Of a stretch of 30,429 nt of DNA, positions 22,756 to 28,719 are shown in pieces. Within the stretch, counting starts at the first letter, position 1. Every line of letters begins with the position of its first letter. Source of the DNA: JBCAWW01 sp039024315 (lineage in GTDB: Bacteria; Bacteroidota; Bacteroidia; J057); NCBI GenBank assembly GCA_039024315.1, contig JBCCQN010000089.1:1-30429 (forward strand). The letters run 5' to 3'. The notes below the pieces were generated by a model. It worked only from the letters and a program-made list of their open reading frames with translations. It ran no database searches and was not told where the DNA came from. A program made the position numbers and the translations under genes.

Positions 22756-23421
22756 TTATTGTAATTCCGGCAGTAAGGCAAGAACCGCTTTTTGGACATT
22801 TTGAACGGCTAAAGCAATTTGCCAGTTTTTTCGATTGCGAGTTTCGACATAGTTAGAGATACCTCTAAAGGCGAAGAAGGGCGTTCCGGCACGGAGAAAT
22901 GCCTGAAAAAAGGCGGCTCCCTCCATACTTTCCAACTGGCGGGGCCACTCGGCTAAGCGTTCGGCGATGCCGGCCTCTGTCCCCCCCACTCGATTGACGG
23001 TCAGGGCACTCGCTTTGGGATAAACGCTATGAGAGGGTTTGGGATTGTACAATTCGTTGTAATAAGGTTGATTTTTGAGCTGCATGAGGGGAAAGCCCAT
23101 CTCTTCCAACCATATCGGCCCCTGAGGGGAGTCGGCCCCGAGTTCTGCGAAGCAGTCCGAAACTACCTCCACCACATCGCCTAGGGCAAACTGGCGATCA
23201 AAGCTACCCGCAATACCAAAGTTGATAGCCAACTCTAACTCATGTATAGCTTGAAAATAGCCTAAGGCATAAGCCATATTACTCATACCAATGCCTGTAT
23301 GCAGTAAAAAGTACTCCTCTCCTTGCCACAAATCTATCGGGCTTTGGGAGACGGGACGCATCTTGAGCGCCTCGCGGATCAGGGGAGACTCAAGTGCAGT
23401 AGCCGCAACTAATAGTTTCAT
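22756..23421 (-). CDS. mqnB: futalosine hydrolase
   Basis: 221 residues from the ATG at 23421; the frame is open further upstream to 23514, but that extension would run through the terminator and tRNA gene. The protein belongs to the MTA/SAH nucleosidase fold: MKLLVAATALESPLI with Glu11, HTGIGMSNMAYALG (41-54), INFGIAGSFD (67-75), LESMEGAAFF (163-172) with the ribose-binding Glu, and RGISNYVETRNRKNW (186-200). The SNYVExRNRxxW ending, with Asn where MTA nucleosidase has Asp, is diagnostic for futalosine hydrolase. It cleaves futalosine to hypoxanthine and dehypoxanthine futalosine in the alternative menaquinone pathway. No other mqn gene is nearby. Confidence 0.88.
   Translation of the reverse strand: MKLLVAATALESPLIREALKMRPVSQSPIDLWQGEEYFLLHTGIGMSNMAYALGYFQAIHELELAINFGIAGSFDRQFALGDVVEVVSDCFAELGADSPQGPIWLEEMGFPLMQLKNQPYYNELYNPKPSHSVYPKASALTVNRVGGTEAGIAERLAEWPRQLESMEGAAFFQAFLRAGTPFFAFRGISNYVETRNRKNWQIALAVQNVQKAVLALLPELQ
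22954..22972 (-). repeat. hairpin-AACGCTTA-like sequence inside mqnB
   Basis: Minus strand CGGC-atc-GCCG followed by AACGCTTA, encoding GIAERLA. Same stem as the coding copy at 2714-2732. Confidence 0.45.
23142..23156 (-). repeat. hairpin element core inside mqnB (copy 9)
   Basis: GTTCTGCGAAGCAGT, 15 bases identical to copies 2 and 3, but without the flanking AAGC. It encodes part of SDCFAEL (88-94). Confidence 0.6.
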
Positions 23422-23438
23422 TGCTAGAGAAATCAAAC

Positions 23439-23469
23439 AAAAAAAGCGCCTCCGCAAAACGGACGCGCT
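23439..23469 (-). terminator. intrinsic terminator after tRNA-Val
   Basis: Minus strand GCGCGTCCG pairs with CGGAGGCGC (4 bp, one mismatch, 4 bp) around a TTTTG loop and is followed by seven T. It ends the tRNA transcript 4 bases after the tRNA and lies just before mqnB. Confidence 0.8.
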
Positions 23470-23472
23470 GAG

Positions 23473-23547
23473 TAGATCGTATTGGATTCGAACCAATGAC
23501 CTCTGCCCTGTCAAGGCAGCGCTCTAAACCAACTGAGCTAACGATCC
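23473..23547 (-). tRNA. tRNA-Val (GAC)
   Basis: 75 nt cloverleaf on the minus strand. Acceptor GGATCGT pairs with ACGATCT (one G-U pair), discriminator A; D stem GCTC/GAGC; anticodon stem CTGCC/GGCAG with loop TTGACAG, giving anticodon GAC (codon GUC, valine); variable loop AGGTC; T arm ATTGG-TTCGAAT-CCAAT. The CCA end is not encoded. A promoter and terminator frame it tightly. Confidence 0.96.
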
Positions 23548-23559
23548 TTAGAGGGGCAA

Positions 23560-23590
23560 CAAAGATGAGGCGAATATGGCTAAAATGCAA
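23560..23590 (-). promoter_or_regulatory. tRNA-Val promoter, TTG-N20-CATCTTTG
   Basis: Minus strand TTG (23588-23590), 20-base spacer, CATCTTTG (23560-23567; one mismatch to TAnnTTTG). The tRNA 5' end is 13 bases downstream, so the leader is only a few nucleotides. Confidence 0.6.
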
Positions 23591-23662
23591 ATAGGGAGGC
23601 CGATTTATTGAATTGTGGAAGGCTTGATTTGCTGAACGGAGTATGCTTACAGAGCCTGATCG

Positions 23663-24781
23663 CTAACTGCGATCTTGCCGAACAAAACGCCCTTTTTGTA
23701 GGCGGTAAATGGAGCCCCCTATTTCGACGGTTTCTCCTTCTTTTAGAGCGGCCAAATCCTCTAGATCTTCTTCAATCGTATGTACTGATCCCTTAGAGTA
23801 GCGAGCAATGTTTAAATAATCTGTATGCACAGGATTTTTATCATCAACCCCACACAATACCACCTTGACGGGTAGCTTGAGGTATTTGATTAATTTAAGA
23901 TCACGGACGCCACTACGATTGTCTGCAATAAGGATCACCTCTTTGTAGTTTTTGAGGCGGCTAGTAGCCTTTAACAGAGCTTCCAAATCATTTTCTTTCG
24001 TATCCCCTCCATTACCTTTTTCCATCACCTCAAACATCTTGTTGAGGACGCTATCGATATCATTGCTAGGGGAACGATAGATCCCGCCAGTTTTGCCTAT
24101 TGGTTTACGGTCATTGGGGCGTGCATTGCCATCATTGAAGAAGACAAAATGACTAATCGTACTATCCTTGATGTTGAGGGCGTGCCATAATAAAACGGAA
24201 GCCCCATATTGATACATACTACCGGTCCAATCCATAACGACTAGCTTACTTTGCCATTCAGGATGGCGGTCTAGTACTGCATAAGCCGTGGAATCTTCTA
24301 TTTCGTCTCGATCGATAAGGATCTTCTCTATGCTCGCCATGCGATAGTCGTAATCCTCCATATAAAGGACAAATCCATGAAACAGGGCTTTTGCCTCTGG
24401 CTCAGTCTCACAATCCGTCTGGAGGACATAACGCCATTTGATGTCAGCTTGAGTCAGCAGGCTTGAATCCAACTCTTGCAGGGCGGCCAATCGCCTTTGG
24501 AGTAAGGTCTCATAATTGATCAACCAATCCTCAAAATCATGCGGATATTTGGTAAAGACTAGGTCAATTTGCTTGATCTTACGGCTTTCCCAACGCTTTT
24601 TGATTTCTGGCTTGCGTACTTTGGCGCTCGCATAAGCCATTTCCACCTCCACGACAGCAGCAGTCTCACTGATATTGTAAAAAGGCACTTCTGTAAACTC
24701 GGGTTCTGAAGCGGGTTTGATTTGCGCGTTGAGAGAAAAAAGACAAAGCGCAGAAAGGAAGCTTAGAGCAAGGCGTTTCAT
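23663..24781 (-). CDS. secreted protein with VWA-like domain
   Basis: 372 residues with a signal peptide (MKRLALSFLSALCLFSLNAQ). The N-terminal half is mixed, with a helical stretch rich in charged residues. From about 178 the pattern is that of a VWA/Rossmann-like domain: KLVVMDWTGSMYQYG, where DWTGS (184-188) stands in for the DxSxS metal site with Thr/Ser positions kept, then HFVFFNDGN, EVILIADNRSGVRDLKL and LPVKVVLCGVDD. The C-terminal GSIYRLQKGRFV may be a short beta hairpin. Role unknown; probably metal-dependent binding in the periplasm. Monocistronic and divergent from the barrel gene at 24922. Confidence 0.82.
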   Translation of the reverse strand: MKRLALSFLSALCLFSLNAQIKPASEPEFTEVPFYNISETAAVVEVEMAYASAKVRKPEIKKRWESRKIKQIDLVFTKYPHDFEDWLINYETLLQRRLAALQELDSSLLTQADIKWRYVLQTDCETEPEAKALFHGFVLYMEDYDYRMASIEKILIDRDEIEDSTAYAVLDRHPEWQSKLVVMDWTGSMYQYGASVLLWHALNIKDSTISHFVFFNDGNARPNDRKPIGKTGGIYRSPSNDIDSVLNKMFEVMEKGNGGDTKENDLEALLKATSRLKNYKEVILIADNRSGVRDLKLIKYLKLPVKVVLCGVDDKNPVHTDYLNIARYSKGSVHTIEEDLEDLAALKEGETVEIGGSIYRLQKGRFVRQDRS

Positions 24782-24870
24782 GATTTCGGAATTATTTTCA
24801 TTTATACTAACGGAAGGGAGGGAAAAAGTTACTTAGCCTGTCTATTCCTTCTAAAGAGTATATGAAAAAA

Positions 24871-24897
24871 TTGTCATATCTCTTTTTGCTATCTTTG
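24871..24897 (+). promoter_or_regulatory. promoter TTG-N16-TATCTTTG
   Basis: Exact -7 box TATCTTTG at 24890-24897 with TTG 16 bases upstream (slightly short). Transcription would start near 24903, downstream of the ATG at 24862, which supports the ATG at 24922 as the true start. Confidence 0.65.
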
Positions 24898-24921
24898 ACG
24901 CTTCACACAAAAGGAATCTAC

Positions 24922-26592
24922 ATGAGAAAGGTTTTTACTCTTGGGCTAGCAAGTCTACTTATATTAGGTTTTACCCTAACGAATCTGCAAGCTCAAAACC
25001 CCATTTCAACAGGTAATATCAGCGGCAGTTTCCAGACGGATGTCCAGTACCTTTTTCCCGACTCTATCATTGGTGCAGAAGCAGTAGATGAGAAGGTTCT
25101 CTCCAACAGTTTTCTTCAACTAACCTATCAAAAAGATAATTTTAGCGCCGGCCTTCGCTATGAGGCCTATCTCAATCCTCTTTTGGGTTTTGATCGTCGC
25201 TACGAGGGCCAAGGCATTGCCTATCGTTTTGCCGCCTATCAGTCCGAAAAGCTCGACCTCACCATCGGCAATTTCTATGACCAATTTGGCAACGGGATTG
25301 TTTTCCGTTCTTATCAGGAATGGACCCTAGGGATTGATAATTCTATCGACGGAGTAAGGCTAAAGTTTGACCCTATCCCAGGGGTCACTATCAAAGGAAT
25401 CCTTGGCAAACAGCGCGACTTTTGGGAGCGTAGTGAGAGCATCATCCGCGGGGCGGATCTAGAGCTTGGAGTAAACGATTTGGTACCGGCGCTTGAGGAG
25501 AGTAGAACAAAAATAAGCTTAGGCGTCAGTGGCGTCAGCAAATACCAAGAAGATGATGATGTAAATCTAAGGCTGCCTGAAAACGTAGCGGCTTTTTCGG
25601 CCAGAGCGAGAGTGGTAAGAGGTGGTTTTAATATGGATACGGAATACGCCTACAAAATCAACGATCCTATCAACCGTAATGGTTTTTCCTATAACCCTGG
25701 TCAAGCTTTTTTTATCAATGGGGCTTATTCTAAAAAAGGATTTGGGGTTACAGCCAGTTTCAAGCGTTTAGACAATATGGACTTTCGCTCCGAAAGGAGT
25801 GTGAGCTTGCAAGAATTGACCCTCAACTTCTTGCCTCCTATTTCGCGCTTTCACACCTACCGACTACCAACTCTTTATCCTTATGCGACTCAGCCCAATG
25901 GCGAAGTTGGTTATCAGGCTACTTTGTTCTATACCATTCCTAGAGGTTCAAAACTCGGTGGCAAGTATGGTACGCAGTTGAGCTTTAACTATTCGCGTAT
26001 CCACGGGCTAGATACTACTTACACTGACTTCCCGTTTCGCTATGAAACCAACTTTAGCAATGAAGTAAACACCTTATTCGGCTTCGGACCGAGTCGTTTA
26101 TTCTTCACTGATTTCAACTTTGATATCAGCCGTAAGTGGAACAAAAAACTTACTACTGTGCTCACCTATATCAATATGATTTACGATGTCAACATCATCC
26201 AATTGGGTTCTTTCAATGGCGGTGCTGATACCGTAAGAGCGCAAATTGGGGTTTTGGAGCTACAGTACAAGATCAAACGAAAGGTCGCCCTGCGCACCGA
26301 GTTTCAGTATATGCATACTCAACAGGATATGGGTAGCTGGGCCATGATTTTGGCAGAACTATCATTTTCGCCCCACTGGTACATTACTTTGTTTGATGAA
26401 TACAACTTTGGCAACCCTGATCCCGGTAGAAGAGTTCATTATTATAACGCTCAGGTAGCTTATGCTTTTGGCTCCAACCGAATACAGTTTGGCTATAGTC
26501 GCCAGCGACAAGGGCTGCTATGTGTTGGCGGAATCTGTCGAGAAGTACCCTCTTCTAACGGATTTGCCCTCTCTGTCACCAGCTCTTTTTAA
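24922..26592 (+). CDS. outer-membrane barrel protein (DUF6029-like)
   Basis: 556 residues from the ATG at 24922, chosen because it gives a clean signal peptide (MRKVFTLGLASLLILGFTLTNLQAQ) and lies just after a promoter; an in-frame ATG at 24862 is upstream of that promoter. The mature protein is a long series of amphipathic strands (LQLTYQKDNFSAGLRYEAYL, GVRLKFDPIPGVTIKGILGK, VALRTEFQYMHTQQ) ending in a terminal Phe (SVTSSF). It resembles the DUF6029 family of Bacteroidetes outer-membrane proteins, which I associate with neighbouring Omp28 genes; the same neighbour is present here. Function unknown. Confidence 0.82.
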   Translation: MRKVFTLGLASLLILGFTLTNLQAQNPISTGNISGSFQTDVQYLFPDSIIGAEAVDEKVLSNSFLQLTYQKDNFSAGLRYEAYLNPLLGFDRRYEGQGIAYRFAAYQSEKLDLTIGNFYDQFGNGIVFRSYQEWTLGIDNSIDGVRLKFDPIPGVTIKGILGKQRDFWERSESIIRGADLELGVNDLVPALEESRTKISLGVSGVSKYQEDDDVNLRLPENVAAFSARARVVRGGFNMDTEYAYKINDPINRNGFSYNPGQAFFINGAYSKKGFGVTASFKRLDNMDFRSERSVSLQELTLNFLPPISRFHTYRLPTLYPYATQPNGEVGYQATLFYTIPRGSKLGGKYGTQLSFNYSRIHGLDTTYTDFPFRYETNFSNEVNTLFGFGPSRLFFTDFNFDISRKWNKKLTTVLTYINMIYDVNIIQLGSFNGGADTVRAQIGVLELQYKIKRKVALRTEFQYMHTQQDMGSWAMILAELSFSPHWYITLFDEYNFGNPDPGRRVHYYNAQVAYAFGSNRIQFGYSRQRQGLLCVGGICREVPSSNGFALSVTSSF

Positions 26593-26596
26593 GGAT

Positions 26597-26702
26597 TTAG
26601 ACAAATGGATTCAGTATTAAGTCGGTTAGCAGTCACTTTAGCTCAGCGATTAAGACCATCTTTCTTTGTATTTAATACTGTTTTCTTTCTACTTCTTAAG
26701 TA
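26597..26702 (+). repeat. foldback dispersed repeat, copy F (diverged)
   Basis: TTTAGACAAATGGATTCAGTATT at the left and TATTTAATACTG...TTTCTACTTCTTAAGTA at the right match copy G; the centre is different. It starts 5 bp after the barrel gene stop. Confidence 0.6.
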
Positions 26703-26778
26703 AATTGTTTGTGGAAAGAATTTGATCTCCCGCGATTGCGCCTCAAATTCCTAGCATTCGATGCTTCAAATAAGCCTT

Positions 26779-27666
26779 ATGAAAAAATACAGACTTCTTC
26801 TTCTAGTGTGCTTTGGTCTCTTGGCAGTAACTGCCTGTGATATTATCGAGGCTCCCTACGTAGAAAATACCGTTACCCTACCGACCAACGAACAGTGTCT
26901 CATCGATGCTGCGGCTACCGATCCTTTTCCAGCAGGCCAAGCCATCAGCCGAAAAGTACTTTTTGAAGAGGTTACCGGCCACACCTGTGGCAATTGCCCC
27001 GAGCAAACCGAAATCACCTATGAGCTAGCTCAAAACGAAAAATCAGGGCAAATGGTGCTCGTTTATATCCATTCTGGCTTCTTTGCCAAAATTCGAACTT
27101 CCGGTGATAAGTACACTACTGATTTCAGTACCGAAACAGGAGATGAGCTAGACGATTATTTCAATAGCGCAGAAGCATACCCATTTGGCATGGTAGATCG
27201 CGCGCTCTTCAATGCGGGTGACGCCAACCAATGGACCAATTATGTAGAAGCTCGCCTTCAGGAACCCGCAGAAGTTGGTATTCGCATCTATAACTGCTTT
27301 GATGAAGATAAGTCTGAGCTTACCACCGTAGTAGACGTCAAATATCTCGCCGACGCAGGCACCAAGGAATATGTTACCGTTTACCTCGTAGAGGACAAAG
27401 TACAGGACTGGCAAAAGGATTATCGTCTATCACCATCAGACATTCCCGATTACACCCACCACAACGTACTTCGCGCCGCCATCAATGGTACTTGGGGTCA
27501 GCCTCTGACTACCGAAGCCGTCAATAAAGACGATACCTTTAGCGTAAGTTACAGCTACACCATCCCTGAGGGCCTAGAAGTAGCCAATTGTAAAGTGATC
27601 GCTTTTGTGCATGACTTTGATACCCGTTCCGTACGACAAGCGGAAGAGGCTGCAGTCATCCAATAG
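26779..27666 (+). CDS. Omp28-related outer-membrane lipoprotein, thioredoxin-like
   Basis: 295 residues from the ATG at 26779 (an ATG 18 bp upstream is in frame but spoils the signal). Lipobox AVTAC with Cys20. After a linker the segment KVLFEEVTGHTCGNCPEQT (59-77) is the Omp28/thioredoxin-like signature with CGNC (70-73), followed by MVLVYIHSGFF. The rest is beta-rich (VDVKYLADAGTKEYVTVYLV, SVSYSYTIPEGLEVANCKVI). The CxxC could exchange disulfides, but redox activity is inferred only. It follows the barrel gene across 186 bp that contain a foldback repeat, so it may be separately transcribed. A terminator follows. Confidence 0.87.
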   Translation: MKKYRLLLLVCFGLLAVTACDIIEAPYVENTVTLPTNEQCLIDAAATDPFPAGQAISRKVLFEEVTGHTCGNCPEQTEITYELAQNEKSGQMVLVYIHSGFFAKIRTSGDKYTTDFSTETGDELDDYFNSAEAYPFGMVDRALFNAGDANQWTNYVEARLQEPAEVGIRIYNCFDEDKSELTTVVDVKYLADAGTKEYVTVYLVEDKVQDWQKDYRLSPSDIPDYTHHNVLRAAINGTWGQPLTTEAVNKDDTFSVSYSYTIPEGLEVANCKVIAFVHDFDTRSVRQAEEAAVIQ

Positions 27667-27684
27667 ATTTTTTGTTTCTGATCA

Positions 27685-27703
27685 CCGCTGCGCGGAACGC
27701 TTA
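27685..27703 (+). repeat. hairpin-AACGCTTA element, copy 7
   Basis: CCGC-tgc-GCGG followed by AACGCTTA, between the omp28 stop and its terminator. Identical core to the copy inside the sulfatase gene. Confidence 0.8.
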
Positions 27704-27732
27704 GTTCCCGCCTTTCAGGAAAAAGATAAATG

Positions 27733-27768
27733 AAATAGCGGCGCATGTATTCGCGTTGCTATTTTTTT
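27733..27768 (+). terminator. intrinsic terminator after the Omp28-like gene
   Basis: AAATAGCGGCG pairs with CGTTGCTATTT (two G-T pairs) across a 10-base loop, ending in seven T. It is about 67 bp after the stop codon. Confidence 0.75.
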
Positions 27769-27919
27769 GTCTCCTCCCAACACCACCCTCATTCAGTCGG
27801 CCGCAGCATTTATTGGGGGTCTTGGGGTAAAGCTGCCAATTTTACTTCGCTTACGTAACATTATCACTTTACTACCTTACGAGGGCATCTGCAATGCGTA
27901 TCAAAATACCTATTGAAAA

Positions 27920-28360
27920 ATGCATAAGAAACGATTGATCCAAAAGTTCCTGAGATGGGGAGGCATACTTTCCCTCTTCATTTTGTTTAGCTGCGAAGGT
28001 TTCAAAGTATTGACTGTCCAGAATAAATCTGACTCAGCCGTTAAGTTAATTGTTAAGCCCTCATTAGGTGAATTCAACAAAGCCAACATTACCTCTTATC
28101 CTACCTACCAAACGGGAGATAGTTCAATAGTTTTATTGGCTCCCGATAGTTCAGTAGTCCTCTTGTCAACTTTTACCAGTATGCTCTTTAGCGTAAAGAT
28201 CAAGGCAAGAGATCTCCGCTCAGATTATTTGAGAATAGAAATGACAGACGACACCCTCCTGGCTGACTCCAAAGCAGAGATCATCAACTTAATCTACGGC
28301 AAGTCAGAGAAGGCAATTGAATCAAAAGGGAGAAATCTTGTTAGCCTACGATTGCACTAA
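27920..28360 (+). CDS. small lipoprotein, unknown function
   Basis: 146 residues. N-terminal signal with a positively charged start (MHKKRLIQKFLRWGG) and lipobox LFSC (Cys25). The mature part is beta-rich (FKVLTVQNKSDSAVKLIVKP, SSIVLLAPDSSVVLLSTFTS) with no motif I recognise. Stands alone after the Omp28 terminator; the stop is at 28358-28360. Probably a periplasmic or surface lipoprotein. Confidence 0.72.
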   Translation: MHKKRLIQKFLRWGGILSLFILFSCEGFKVLTVQNKSDSAVKLIVKPSLGEFNKANITSYPTYQTGDSSIVLLAPDSSVVLLSTFTSMLFSVKIKARDLRSDYLRIEMTDDTLLADSKAEIINLIYGKSEKAIESKGRNLVSLRLH

Positions 28361-28564
28361 TCCTTACAGCATCTGTTTTAGTTCTCGAGGGGTTCTTCCT
28401 GCCAGTCCCAAAAATCCATACATTAAGGATTCATTGCTTAGCACACTCTACTTTCATGAAAAGGAACTGGATACTGATATCGTCTATACCCATCAGCGCT
28501 TGTACCTCCTCTGCCGAGCCAAAAGGGAGCGCTGCTGTTTGATGGGTGTTTCTCTTCCCTACTC

Positions 28565-28583
28565 TTGCTTCGCAGAACGCTTA
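28565..28583 (+). repeat. hairpin-AACGCTTA element, copy 8
   Basis: TTGC-ttc-GCAG followed by AACGCTTA. The outermost stem pair is a T-G wobble. Twelve bases before foldback copy G. Confidence 0.75.
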
Positions 28584-28594
28584 TCCCCAGCCTG

Positions 28595-28718
28595 TTAAGT
28601 ACTTAGACAATGGTATTCAGTATTCAGTATTCAGACCTAGGACTAGGAGAATAGGACTGTGCGGTATAGCGAGACCTTTTTTCTCTATACTGAATACTTT
28701 CTACTCTGTACTTAGCAT
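28595..28718 (-). repeat. foldback dispersed repeat, copy G
   Basis: On the minus strand: AAGTACAGAGTAGAAAGTATTCAGTATAGAG at the left, TCCTAGTCCTAGGTC in the centre, TGAATACTGAATAC...GTCTAAGTACTT at the right. The most complete copy; the outer arms are complementary over more than 20 positions with few mismatches. It ends 2 bp from the cargo gene stop. Confidence 0.8.
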
Positions 28719-28719
28719 C

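Larger units (their letters stand above)
28361..28719. other. 359-bp gene-free region before the T9SS cargo gene
   Basis: Its first part (to about 28560) shows no structure I can name. It then contains hairpin element 8 and foldback copy G. Confidence 0.6.

Noticed and set aside
23421..23514. N-terminal extension of mqnB
   Set aside because: It would be translated from the tRNA gene and terminator; the family N-terminus is at 23421.
24862..24921. Upstream ATG of the barrel gene
   Set aside because: It lies before the promoter -7 box and gives a double signal sequence.
28317..28598. 93-codon plus-strand frame overlapping the end of the small lipoprotein gene
   Set aside because: Its translation looks random, it overlaps a better gene and runs through a hairpin element.
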